From Planctomycetaceae bacterium (GTDB lineage: Bacteria > Planctomycetota > Planctomycetia > Planctomycetales > Planctomycetaceae): a DNA stretch of 64,000 bases. This document shows positions 44,221 to 52,608 of this stretch, piece after piece. The notes under the pieces are model-generated. The model made no database searches. It saw nothing but the letters and a program-made list of their open reading frames with translations, and was not told the DNA's origin. A program made the position numbers and the translations under genes. The stretch lies in contig JAHBXV010000018.1 of NCBI GenBank assembly GCA_019636285.1, positions 1 to 64,000 on the forward strand, read 5' to 3'. How positions within the stretch are numbered: position 1 is the stretch's first letter; each line of letters starts with the position of its first letter.

Positions 44221-44613
44221 CTACATCTTCTGAAAGGCCGCCCCGAATTCCCAGAATTCTTCCCCGGGAATCTCGCGGCGACGGACGATACTGGCGACCT
44301 TCCAATGGATGCCAGTCGGCAGGATCAGACCGATCCCCACGGAATTTGAATGGATGGGGAGTTGCGACACAAAACCAATCCCGCTTCGCGAGAGGCTGTA
44401 CGACCAGCACTCTCGAGCCGTCGAGTGGTTTTCGCTCAGAACGGGTTCGTCGAGCGTGGGCTGACAAACCCAGATCGCCAGGGTCGCGGATTGGCGATCG
44501 AAGGCGCGCAATCGCGCATAATGGTTGTCCGTTCGCTCCAGGCTCTTGGTCAGAGTCGCCAGCACGCGCTGGAGTCCACGTTGGCTGCGATCGTCAAGTT
44601 GCTGCGTCGTCAT
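44221..44613 (-). CDS. PilZ-like domain protein
   Basis: The ATG at 44613 is preferred because AAGG lies upstream and the longer frame adds an Arg-rich, non-native leader. The 130-residue protein has an N-terminal helix, then YARLRAFDR (resembling the PilZ RxxxR), a strand-rich body, and SYSLSRSGIGF in the position of the PilZ (D/N)xSxxG motif, with Ser for Asp. PilZ domains bind cyclic di-GMP; the changed motif makes binding uncertain. An HD-GYP-type protein is encoded nearby. It follows the receiver gene by 49 bp. Confidence 0.65.
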   Translation of the reverse strand: MTTQQLDDRSQRGLQRVLATLTKSLERTDNHYARLRAFDRQSATLAIWVCQPTLDEPVLSENHSTARECWSYSLSRSGIGFVSQLPIHSNSVGIGLILPTGIHWKVASIVRRREIPGEEFWEFGAAFQKM

Positions 44614-44662
44614 CGTTTTTCGACCTTGCTGACGCCACTTCACCGGGCCCGTTGAACAATTC

Positions 44663-45226
44663 TCAATTCCTGGTAGCCGCCGTGATACCCTCCTCGGCGA
44701 GCGACTCGTGGATGGCCTCGACGACCAGATCCCGATTTTGCTTTCCAAACCGCTGGACCAGCCGGCCGATCGTGGCGCGCACCTCGGCTCGAATCTCGCT
44801 GGGATCCTGCTCATCCTCGGATTTCACTTGTGTCAGCTTCTTCACGGCTCGTTCCAGATCGTCCGCCGTGATCGGCTTGAACAGAACGTCCGAGAAGCCC
44901 AGTTGCTTGGCGACATTAATGCGTTCGAGATCTTTCTGCTGAGCCGATCCGGGCCGAGCGGCCGTCATCAACAGAAAAGGAATCGACAGGCTGTTTCCCG
45001 TGTCGTCGAGCCGCTCGATCGACTGGCACTGGCGATAGAGTTCCAGTCCATCGATCCCCGTCATCAGCATATCGGTCAGAACGGCATCAATGGTCGGATC
45101 GCGCCGCAGGATGGACATCGCTTCGCGCCCATCGACCGCCATGATCGTTTCGTGCCCGAGCCTTTGCAGCAGTCGGGCATGAAACAATCGGCTATAGCCA
45201 ATGTCGTCAACAACCAGAATTCTCAT
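44663..45226 (-). CDS. single-receiver response regulator with helical tail
   Basis: From ATG 45226 (MRILVVDDIGYSRLFHARLL) the receiver has the acid pair Asp7/Asp8, phospho-Asp52 (VLTDMLMTGIDG), the Thr in LLMTAARPG and Lys in LFKPIT, so it is fully competent. After about residue 130 a ~55-residue charged helical tail follows without a DNA-binding motif. Such proteins pass phosphate on or act by protein contact. The neighbouring HPt protein is a natural partner. An in-frame start at 45337 would add 37 residues without ribosome site. Confidence 0.92.
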   Translation of the reverse strand: MRILVVDDIGYSRLFHARLLQRLGHETIMAVDGREAMSILRRDPTIDAVLTDMLMTGIDGLELYRQCQSIERLDDTGNSLSIPFLLMTAARPGSAQQKDLERINVAKQLGFSDVLFKPITADDLERAVKKLTQVKSEDEQDPSEIRAEVRATIGRLVQRFGKQNRDLVVEAIHESLAEEGITAATRN

Positions 45227-45347
45227 AATCTCTGATTCCCAGGCAGCAGGTTGGGCTGCCCACGGTTTAAGTACGTCAGTCAAAGAGGCCGCGGAATACC
45301 TGACAAGCACTTCGTTGCACGGAGATCGTGCTGGCACTCTAGAGGTG

Positions 45348-45422
45348 GTTTCAAAACCCTCTGGACGACGGAGGTGTCCCCGATTTCGAGACGTTTTGCA
45401 GCCACCAACCGGGTTTTGAAAC
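45348..45422 (-). repeat. dispersed 75-bp repeat with inverted ends, copy B
   Basis: Perfect 12-bp inverted ends (GTTTCAAAACCC at 45348-45359, GGGTTTTGAAAC at 45411-45422). Read on the minus strand it aligns with copy A at 39420-39495: TTTCAAAACCYGGTTRG, CGTCTCGAAA and a 22-base end block with two transitions. It lies between the HPt and receiver genes. Confidence 0.7.
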
Positions 45423-45427
45423 GTGTT

Positions 45428-45763
45428 CTAAACAGCGCCGGCTGTCCCACGGACCGCGCGGATGTCCCGATAAATTTCCTCGATCAAATCGCGAAATTCG
45501 GCCACGTGGCGTTCCGTTCCATCGCGCTCGAACTCAGCTTCCAGTTCTCGCAACGTCTCAAACGTTTCCGACGCGACCCAGCTACCCACGACGCCACGAG
45601 CCGAGTGCATGCCGCGACGGCGGTCCTCATGGCCGCATTTGCCATCAACGATCGTCGGCAGGAGCTCATCCAGCGAGGCGATGACGGTTTCCATCAGTTC
45701 GTTCACGATCAGCCAATCGTGATCAAAGTCCCGCAGCACGTTTTCGATTCGCAGTTTCGACAT
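45428..45763 (-). CDS. stand-alone HPt phosphotransfer protein
   Basis: A 111-residue helical protein. His53 in RRRGMHSARGVVGSWVA matches the HPt phospho-site pattern (H-S-x-(K/R)-G). The surrounding helices (WLIVNELMETVIASLDELLPTI and TFETLRELEAEFERDG) have the length of the four-helix HPt bundle. It can shuttle phosphate between the hybrid kinases and free receivers encoded in this island. It is likely co-transcribed with the HD-GYP gene 82 bp upstream. Confidence 0.85.
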   Translation of the reverse strand: MSKLRIENVLRDFDHDWLIVNELMETVIASLDELLPTIVDGKCGHEDRRRGMHSARGVVGSWVASETFETLRELEAEFERDGTERHVAEFRDLIEEIYRDIRAVRGTAGAV

Positions 45764-45845
45764 CTCTGGTCACCATCGCAATTTGACAGAACTTTACGGC
45801 CATCGGTCGCCGCGTTCGATGTCCAATCTCGCTCGCCGCGCTTGG

Positions 45846-47192
45846 TCATAACTGGCGGCGCGCTTCCCACAGCAGTTCTTCGCTCAGGTCGACTTCGTAA
45901 CGGCCCGGGCTCGGCAACGCCTGAACCACCGCCAATCCTCCCTCGTCCGGACAGATAATCGCGTGATCGGATGCGTCGACCAGTTCGCCGCCCGGATCCT
46001 GCACAACTTGGATGAAGGGCTTCGAGTAGTCTTCTCGATTGCGGCGGATCACGCGTCCCACGCTTCCGTCCGTCAGGGCGACGTAGCTGCCGATGGGGAA
46101 TAGCGAGTGGGTCTTTAGAAGGGCTCGCGCGGCTGTGCCGTCCAGATCTCGTGTTGCCACCAGACGCAACACGGCTTCCATCGCTGCATAAGGGGTCAGT
46201 GCTGGCCGCCCTCGACTGGGGTGACACAATTGCACATACACATCGGACACTTGCAGTATCTTTGCGAACAGATGAATTCTGTTGCCGGATCGACCGCGCG
46301 GATAGCCGTGGCCGTTGGGTCGTTCGTGGACCTGGTAGGACGCGACCTGCACGGCCGAAGGAATACCCGCCATCCGCTCAAGCATTTCCGCGGTATGAAT
46401 CGGGTGTTTGCGGAATTGAAAGACTTCGTCGTCCGTCAGGGGGCGGTCGGCGTGACGAATCTCCTCCGGGACGCGGATCTGGCCCCAGTCATGAACCAGC
46501 CCGGTCATGAAGATCCGCTTGCAGTTGTCGGCGTCGAGGTCCATTTCCACGCCAATCGCCATTCCAAGCACTGCCATTTTCAGGCAATGATCGGCAACGC
46601 ACTTGTCGTGGGAGGCTTCCATCGCCACTGACAGCACGGCGTCCGGGTCATTCGAAAACTCCGCCAGGTATTGTGCCGTCACGGCCGACACGTCCGATGC
46701 GGAGACCCGGCCCCGGAGTGACTCCTTCATCATCTGGCCGATCTGGTCGACCGATTCCTCCCGCTGGGTCTTTAACTGTTGCAATCGCTCGGAAGTGAAC
46801 GCCTTCCGCCCATGGAAGACAACCGAACTCTTGGCGGCTGGCCCCTTGTTCGCGACGAGCAGCAGCCCGGAATCGATCATCGAGTCGAGAGCCTGGCCGA
46901 CATCCTCCGCCAACATCGGCGGCGAAGAGTTGGCCTGACTCTCGAGAACTCGCGCGGTCACCCGCTGTACATCCTCGGTCGCCACGTGAATCGACAATAA
47001 ACGTCGATTGCGAAGCAGTTTCTTGAATTCCGGCGTGATCTGCGCGCCGCTATTCAGCAGCAGAACTCCGTCTCTGTCATGAATCGGTGACGACAGCTCG
47101 CGACCAATAATCAGTTCATCGAGGCGCACCTCGACGGTGCCGTTCGGAATGGATTCCAGGGAAGTCGCTTTCGCAACCATTTCGCGGACCAA
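45846..47192 (-). CDS. HD-GYP-type phosphodiesterase-like protein
   Basis: Residues 185-345 carry an HD-GYP-type core: HDKCVADHCLKMAVLG, then GLVHDWGQIRVPEEI (His234-Asp235) and HERPNGHGYPRG (the GYP loop, 289-300), then KILQVSDVYVQL. HD-GYP enzymes hydrolyse cyclic di-GMP using bound iron. Here the usual HHE is VHE and the DVYDAL region is DVYVQL, so activity could be reduced. An N-terminal ~170-residue region is of unknown type. The start may be TTG 47192 or ATG 47180; neither has a strong ribosome site. Confidence 0.85.
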   Translation of the reverse strand: MVREMVAKATSLESIPNGTVEVRLDELIIGRELSSPIHDRDGVLLLNSGAQITPEFKKLLRNRRLLSIHVATEDVQRVTARVLESQANSSPPMLAEDVGQALDSMIDSGLLLVANKGPAAKSSVVFHGRKAFTSERLQQLKTQREESVDQIGQMMKESLRGRVSASDVSAVTAQYLAEFSNDPDAVLSVAMEASHDKCVADHCLKMAVLGMAIGVEMDLDADNCKRIFMTGLVHDWGQIRVPEEIRHADRPLTDDEVFQFRKHPIHTAEMLERMAGIPSAVQVASYQVHERPNGHGYPRGRSGNRIHLFAKILQVSDVYVQLCHPSRGRPALTPYAAMEAVLRLVATRDLDGTAARALLKTHSLFPIGSYVALTDGSVGRVIRRNREDYSKPFIQVVQDPGGELVDASDHAIICPDEGGLAVVQALPSPGRYEVDLSEELLWEARRQL

Positions 47193-47408
47193 CCATGTTC
47201 AAGCCGGGTATTTTCGTCCGCGCGCAAGCCACGGACTTCAATAGGAAACCTAGCTCCGGCAATGATTGGTCTTGAGCGACCCGTCGCATTTCAGCAACAA
47301 ATGCGTAGCGTCACTAATGACTACGCCGAATGTTCCCGGATATCCGGTCCTGACGGCTATTCCCGCGACAACGGCAGTTCCGTGTATGCCGGTCGTCCGC
47401 GATCTGGG

Positions 47409-48203
47409 TCAATCGAGAGGTATGGGCCACGCATAGCCCGCGGTGAATCCCCCGTCGACGAAAAGCTGCTGCCCCGTCACGAATCTCGCCGCAGGGCTCG
47501 CCAGGAAGATCGCGGCACCGATCAGATCGTCCGGCCTCCCCAGACGACCCAGCGGCGTATTGCGCTGTCCCCAATCCTGCATGGTGGGGTCAGACCAGAG
47601 CTTCTGCGTCAAATCCGTCAAAATGAAGCCGGGATCGAGGCAATTCACGCGAATTCCCGCCGGTCCCCACTCCACCGCGAGGCCCTTCGTCATGCCGACG
47701 ACCGCGTTCTTGCTCATCGCATAGGGAACAACCGCCTTCAGCGGGCCATGCGTGTTCAGCGAACCCACGTTGATAATTGATCCGCCGCGCTTGGCTGCCA
47801 GCATTTCGCGGCCGACCGCCTGCGCCATCAGGAACGATCCCCGCTGGTTCGTGTTGACGATGAAGTCGTAGTCCGCATCGGTGTATGTTTCAACACGCTG
47901 CCGCCGGTTGACCCCCGCCACGTTGAGCAGCGTATCGATGGTCCCTTCCGTGGAGACCACCGTCTTGACGGCGCTGCGGATCTGGTCTCCGTCTTCGACG
48001 TCGCATCCGAGGCCGCGCACTGGATAACGGCTTGTCTTGATGCCCGCTGCTGCCGACTCGGCCGCCTCGCTCTGGCGACCCGTGATCCAGACTTTCGCAT
48101 CTCGCAGCGCGAACCCCTCGGCCAGCGCGCGTCCAATCCCGCGCGTTCCACCGGAGACCAACACGACCTGATCGGCAACCTGGAACAGTTCATCTTGTGG
48201 CAT
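47409..48203 (-). CDS. short-chain dehydrogenase/reductase (SDR)
   Basis: A classical SDR: cofactor motif SGGTRGIGRALA, NVAG (LLNVAGVNRR), catalytic Ser in INVGSLN and YAMSK (YxxxK), and the C-terminal GQQLFVDGGFTAGY typical of gluconate 5-dehydrogenase or 3-oxoacyl reductase relatives. It probably oxidises a sugar acid or reduces a keto group using NAD(P)H; the substrate is not deducible. ATG 48203 is preferred: GGGAG lies 6 nt upstream; 48209 is the alternative. It is upstream of, but separate from, the HD-GYP gene on the same strand. Confidence 0.93.
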   Translation of the reverse strand: MPQDELFQVADQVVLVSGGTRGIGRALAEGFALRDAKVWITGRQSEAAESAAAGIKTSRYPVRGLGCDVEDGDQIRSAVKTVVSTEGTIDTLLNVAGVNRRQRVETYTDADYDFIVNTNQRGSFLMAQAVGREMLAAKRGGSIINVGSLNTHGPLKAVVPYAMSKNAVVGMTKGLAVEWGPAGIRVNCLDPGFILTDLTQKLWSDPTMQDWGQRNTPLGRLGRPDDLIGAAIFLASPAARFVTGQQLFVDGGFTAGYAWPIPLD

Positions 48204-48380
48204 CTGCATCTCCCGAATCGCTCGACCCGCCGAATCGCACGACACTCCACGACCGGCAGTCGCGCCGCGACGGTCGTGCGAACCTGTGCAGATTACGACA
48301 TCGTGTCGGGAATGACACGGTCGAAGAGGTCCGCACTCAGGATCCGGCGGCAGCGTGCCTCAACCCTGCTGCGGGGACGT

Positions 48381-50306
48381 CTAAGAGACCGTCCGATCGC
48401 GCGATTCCGACCACCCCCAGCGATCTCGCGGGACTTCTGGCTCCGGCTGCTGATCCGAAGCGTTCAGCGCCGCACGAAGAACGTCGGCGCTGGGTCGCCA
48501 GCTATCGCCGTCAGTTTCACTGGCCGCGACTTCGTCCGCATAGGACTGACGAGACGTCAATTCCGTGAGCAACTTGCGGATGACCGTCTCCGCCTCGGCG
48601 CGTTCATCCAGCCACGCCAACTGCTGTTGCCGGCACGCCTGTTCGCGGTCCAGCAGCGAGCGTTCGGTCTCTTGAAGGCGTGTCTCCAATGACTCCAGTT
48701 CGGCATCGCGCTCGACCAGCCAGTCTTTCAGCTCCTGGCGTTCGCGAGACACGTCGGCTCGCTCTCGCTCCAGGTCGGCCCGTTGTTCGAGGACTTCGCG
48801 ATGATCGGCGGCGACGCGGGCTCGTTCGCCGTCGAACCACTCCGAAATCGCGGCCTTCGCCGCGTCGAGCCGCCCGTTGGTCTGAGTATCCCCCAGCGAG
48901 CGAGCGACGTCGGCCCACACCTCTTCGATCGCCAGTCGTTGAGCCAGCGTCCGGGCGTGCGTTTCCTCGACTTCTCGCCGCAACTGATCGATCCGCAGTC
49001 GCCGCAGTTCGATACCGCGAGTTTCTCCCGCGATCTGGGATTCGCGAAGTTCGAGCGATTTTTCGTGTTCTAGCCGAGCCTTTTCCCACTCCAGTCGTGC
49101 CCGCTCGAAATCGGCGGCCGCGTCGCGATGGGCCTCGGCGGCCGCTTCGCGTTCGTCTCGCAGAATCCGCGCTTCACGATCCAGCGACTTCTCGCGTTCC
49201 TCCAGCGCGCTGCGGTGGAGTTCCAGTTGCATGAACCGTCGTTCGCACTGGTTCGTCCGCTCTTCGAGTTCCTGTTGCTGAACCTGGCGTTCACGACGCG
49301 CTTCGAGCTGTGACCGCTCCAGTTCGCCTCGCGTTCGTTCCAGGTGATCGAGCTGAAAGCGAAGACGATTGGCCTCGAGCTGTTGTTGTCGCTGCGTTTC
49401 GGCGAATCGGCTTTCGAGCGCCTGGGCGTGCTCAGTCGCCTCGGCCGTCAGCTTCTCCTCATGTTCGCGACGACGCTGTTCCAGTTCCTCCTCGAAGGCC
49501 GCTCGCCGTGCCGCAATCTCCTCGGCGAACGTTTCCGTTGTCTGGACGAGTTCGGCTCGAATTTCCTCGAGTGACGCCTGCTCCGCGGTTCGAGTCGCCA
49601 GCCAGCTCTGCTGCTCCTCGTCCAACTGACGTCGCCGGTCCTCCCACTCCTGGGTCAGCGACTTCCAGAGTTCTTCGCGCTCTCGGGCAAGGATCTCTTC
49701 GTTCTGTGCGACCAGCTCGTCGTGCTGCTCTTGAAGGACATCCGCCAACTGCTGAGTGGCCTGCTGTTCCCGCGACAACAGTTCCCGTTCACGGGCAATG
49801 GCCTCGCGATCCGCGACCAGCTCCGCGAGCAGAGTTTCTCGAATTTGGGCCCGTTCGTCTTCGAGCTGGCTGGCGCGAAGCTCCAGCTCCTCGAACTGCC
49901 GTTCCAGGTCCGCCTGTTCGGCAGCCACCGAGGCAACCTGTTTGGCGAGGGCCGCTTCATGCTGATTCAGGCTGGCCGCGCGCTCGTCGAATTCTTGCCG
50001 GCGAGACGTTTCCCACGCCTTCAGGTTCTCTTCTCGTCGCGCGATCTCGGACAACGAGGCTTCGACAGACGCTTCCCGTTCAGCCAGTTCCGCGAATCGC
50101 GACTGCAATTCCTGCAGCGCCTGGCCCGCTTGCAGGAACAAGCTCGCTTGCGACGAGAAGTCTCCAGTCGGGGGAGCGGACGGGCGCTGACCGGACATCC
50201 CGAAGTGGGGACCATCAACCCGATTCAGTCGCGGTCCACCCGCCGACGTCGGAGACGAAGTCGCGGGCGTCCCCACATCCGAATAATTGTCCGCGCTGTC
50301 ACTCAT
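48381..50306 (-). CDS. long coiled-coil protein
   Basis: From ATG 50306 (MSDSADNYSDVGTP), after ~70 disordered residues, nearly 500 residues are continuous heptad-rich coiled coil (for example EELELRASQLEDERAQIRETLLAE and similar Glu/Arg/Gln/Leu-rich runs). A short acidic C-terminal tail follows. There is no signal peptide, membrane helix or ATPase motif, so it is a cytoplasmic structural or scaffold-like protein, comparable in build to planctomycete coiled-coil proteins of unknown role. AAGGA precedes the chosen ATG. A CACAACCGGTTGTG palindrome lies 37 bp upstream. Confidence 0.85.
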   Translation of the reverse strand: MSDSADNYSDVGTPATSSPTSAGGPRLNRVDGPHFGMSGQRPSAPPTGDFSSQASLFLQAGQALQELQSRFAELAEREASVEASLSEIARREENLKAWETSRRQEFDERAASLNQHEAALAKQVASVAAEQADLERQFEELELRASQLEDERAQIRETLLAELVADREAIARERELLSREQQATQQLADVLQEQHDELVAQNEEILAREREELWKSLTQEWEDRRRQLDEEQQSWLATRTAEQASLEEIRAELVQTTETFAEEIAARRAAFEEELEQRRREHEEKLTAEATEHAQALESRFAETQRQQQLEANRLRFQLDHLERTRGELERSQLEARRERQVQQQELEERTNQCERRFMQLELHRSALEEREKSLDREARILRDEREAAAEAHRDAAADFERARLEWEKARLEHEKSLELRESQIAGETRGIELRRLRIDQLRREVEETHARTLAQRLAIEEVWADVARSLGDTQTNGRLDAAKAAISEWFDGERARVAADHREVLEQRADLERERADVSRERQELKDWLVERDAELESLETRLQETERSLLDREQACRQQQLAWLDERAEAETVIRKLLTELTSRQSYADEVAASETDGDSWRPSADVLRAALNASDQQPEPEVPRDRWGWSESRDRTVS

Positions 50307-50342
50307 TCCGGGAATCCTTTCCCAGGGTCTTGGACTGCCTGA

Positions 50343-50356
50343 CACAACCGGTTGTG
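50343..50356. promoter_or_regulatory. 14-bp palindrome upstream of the coiled-coil gene
   Basis: CACAACCGGTTGTG is a perfect palindrome. The related GGTTGTGTC at 50403-50411 is an inverted copy of GACACAACC at 50341-50349. The arrangement suits an operator for the coiled-coil gene. Confidence 0.35.
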
Positions 50357-50533
50357 CTTGTCGAAGCCCTGCAGAATAGCGGGTCAACGATTTTTGCACA
50401 GAGGTTGTGTCAGCACCTCTTAACAGTCGATTTCCTGCGGTCAGCGATCAGGCTGGCGCGAACGACTCAAACTGTCAGCATCGGCCGGAATAGCCCCAAT
50501 CCACGGGACATTCCGGCCGACCAATCTCGATGT

Positions 50534-50860
50534 CTACAACTGGCCGGTGATCGCGTCGGCGAGCTTGGTCTTCGGCGTGATTCCGACGAATCGCTGAACG
50601 ACCTCACCACCTTTGAAGATCATGATGGTCGGAATGGCGCTGATGCCATGGTCCATCGCGACCTGCGGATTGTCGTCCGTATTGACCTTGCCGATCTTCG
50701 CCTGTCCAGCGAACTGGGTCGCCAGTTCTTCGATCACCGGAGCGATGCTCTTGCACGGACCGCACCAGGGAGCCCAGAAGTCCACCACCACCGGCGCGTC
50801 ACTCGAAAGAACTTCCGTTGAGAAGTTCGCGTCGGTGAATTCCACGACATTACCAGCCAT
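50534..50860 (-). CDS. trxA: thioredoxin
   Basis: A 108-residue classical thioredoxin from ATG 50860 (MAGNVVEFTDANF). It has VDFWAPWCGPCKSIAPVIEE with the redox CGPC pair, the buried Asp preceding strand 3, the cis-Pro in SAIPTIMIF and the C-terminal helix. It reduces protein disulfides in the cytoplasm together with thioredoxin reductase. AAGGAGG lies directly upstream, so the longer in-frame start at 50899 is rejected. A sigma-70 promoter is found at 50934-50961. Confidence 0.97.
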   Translation of the reverse strand: MAGNVVEFTDANFSTEVLSSDAPVVVDFWAPWCGPCKSIAPVIEELATQFAGQAKIGKVNTDDNPQVAMDHGISAIPTIMIFKGGEVVQRFVGITPKTKLADAITGQL

Positions 50861-50933
50861 TGCAGCCCCTCCTTCGCGAAATCTGACCGGGTTGGTCAAA
50901 CCCCGTAACTATTCTTGAGACAAGTTGTTGCGA

Positions 50934-50961
50934 ATTGTAGGAATTCGGGCAGCCGCGTCAA
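50934..50961 (-). promoter_or_regulatory. sigma-70-type promoter of trxA
   Basis: On the minus strand TTGACG, a 16-bp spacer, TACAAT: close to consensus. Start expected near 50927, giving a leader of about 67 nt. Confidence 0.75.
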
Positions 50962-51183
50962 TTGCGGTCCCTTTCCGGCCCGTCTTCCCCAAATGCCCAC
51001 CGAGGGCACTCCTCGAATGGACAAGGGCGCCCCCGGCCAAGTTCGCAGCCACGGAGTGGATCACGGATAAGTGGAATCTAGACAAGGGCTTACAAGGACG
51101 ATGCCAAATGACGACCGAACGGATTCACTTAGTGGACATTTCGCCGAAAGGTCCGTGATTCCTCTTCGCAATCGGCCGTTTGA

Positions 51184-51225
51184 CAAAAAAGAAAGCCAGC
51201 GCGGGCGAAGGTCGCCAGCGCTGGC
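51184..51225 (-). terminator. intrinsic terminator after the third DUF1501 gene
   Basis: On the minus strand GCCAGCGC pairs with GCGCTGGC around a 15-base loop, followed by TTTCTTTTTTG. It lies about 40 bp after the DUF1501 stop. Confidence 0.82.
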
Positions 51226-51264
51226 CGATTCTTTTCAGACGGCTGATGAGTGAACTTTGCGCCG

Positions 51265-52554
51265 TCAGACCAGGACTTGCTCAATGGCATGGGCCGCCGG
51301 GTCGGCCAGCGGCAACTGGCGCCCGTCGATATCGAACGACCCGGACGAGTCGACACCCAACGCCCGGAGATAGGTGTGGAAGAGGTGACCGTGATCCACT
51401 TCGCCGTCGACGACTTCGGTCCCATGGTCGTTCGTCTTGCCGAACACGGATCCCCGCTGCACTCCGCACCCCGCCATGGCGACCGACCAGGCTCGGCTCC
51501 AATGGTCGCGTCCGTAGAGGTGATTGATGTTCGGCGTCCGGCCGAATTCAGAGAGTACCACGATCAGCGTGCTGTCGAGCATCCCACGATCGGCCAAGTC
51601 GCCGACAAGCGTGGCAAACGGACGATCGAACTCGCCGACCTGCTCGATGTGGAAAATGAAGTTCTCGTTGTGGGTGTCGTAGTTGGAGTGCGAGACCTGC
51701 ACGCAGGAGACACCCCGCTCCAGCAGCCGCCGCGCCAAGAGGCAATGACGTCCTAGATCATGCTTCCCGTACCGAGCCTGATCCGTTTCGGATTCCTTCG
51801 ACACGTCAAACGCGTCTCCCTCCGCCATCAGGTTCTGTGCAGCTTCGTAGCTGTAGGTATACAGGTCGGTCTTCGCAGTGCGGCGGCGGTTCAGGAACTG
51901 CTCGTCCAGCTTACGGCGCAGCGCTTGCCGGGAAGTGTCCGAAACCTCGGTCAAACCATCCGGCCGCGCCATGTTGGCGGGTGGGCTCCCGTTCCCCAAC
52001 GCGATGCTGGCGTATTTCGGTCCCAGGTAAGCCGAATCGTTGCTGCGACCACCTCCACCACCGGGAGTAATCACCACATGGCCGGGCAGAGCGTTATTGG
52101 CATCGCCGACGCACTTGGCCAGCACTGCCCCGATCTGCGGATAGTCGGCCGCGGGCGACTGACGACGCCCGGTCATCATCAGGTACGCCCCTTTTCCGTG
52201 ATCGTCTTCCTTCGTGTTGACCCCACGGACCAGCGCGAAGTGGTTCATCACCTTCGCGGTTTCGGGCAGCAGTTCCGAAATGTGGATGCCGGTGACATTC
52301 GTGGGAATCGCCCGGAAGGGTCCGCCCGTGGGCGTTCCTGGCTTGGGATCCCACGATTCGAGCTGGCTGAGGCCACCATGCATGTTGAACACCAGCAGTC
52401 GCTTCTGCTGCTTGTTGAGTGCCGCCGACACCTGGCGCGTGCCGAAGATCGACAATCCCCCAACGAGCGCCGATCCTCCGGCCGCCATCGCCCCTAGAAA
52501 CTGGCGGCGAGCCATTACATGGTCGGCTGTTCCGCAGGCATAGTGACAACGCAT
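51265..52554 (-). CDS. DUF1501 (sulfatase-like) protein with Tat signal, third copy
   Basis: A short twin-arginine leader (ARRQFLGAMAAGGSALVGG) precedes a DUF1501 domain: VFNMHGGLSQLESWDPKPG, a central SHSNYDTHNENF and LSEFGRTPNINHLYGRDHW. Metal-ligand candidates are the same Asp/His positions as in the other copies. AGGA lies upstream of the ATG at 52554. It follows its DUF1549/DUF1553 partner by 54 bp and ends at an intrinsic terminator, so the pair forms a complete operon. Confidence 0.94.
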   Translation of the reverse strand: MRCHYACGTADHVMARRQFLGAMAAGGSALVGGLSIFGTRQVSAALNKQQKRLLVFNMHGGLSQLESWDPKPGTPTGGPFRAIPTNVTGIHISELLPETAKVMNHFALVRGVNTKEDDHGKGAYLMMTGRRQSPAADYPQIGAVLAKCVGDANNALPGHVVITPGGGGGRSNDSAYLGPKYASIALGNGSPPANMARPDGLTEVSDTSRQALRRKLDEQFLNRRRTAKTDLYTYSYEAAQNLMAEGDAFDVSKESETDQARYGKHDLGRHCLLARRLLERGVSCVQVSHSNYDTHNENFIFHIEQVGEFDRPFATLVGDLADRGMLDSTLIVVLSEFGRTPNINHLYGRDHWSRAWSVAMAGCGVQRGSVFGKTNDHGTEVVDGEVDHGHLFHTYLRALGVDSSGSFDIDGRQLPLADPAAHAIEQVLV

Positions 52555-52608
52555 GGTTGATTCCTGTTTGAACGCGTCAGCATCCTGGACGCAATTTCTG
52601 CCATTCGC

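Larger units (their letters stand above)
50861..51264. other. intergenic region with trxA promoter and DUF1501 terminator
   Basis: About 400 bases. The thioredoxin end holds a ribosome site and a sigma-70 promoter, the other end an intrinsic terminator; between them nothing gene-like is seen. Confidence 0.7.

Noticed and set aside
43940-44233. Arg-rich open frames in the region upstream of the four-helix-bundle gene
   Set aside because: High-GC random frames with extreme Arg/Ser/Pro content and no start signals.
51090-51108. TGGCATCGTCCTTGT on the minus strand upstream of trxA as a sigma-54 promoter
   Set aside because: The nearly invariant -12 GC is GT, and trxA already has a good sigma-70 promoter closer to the gene.
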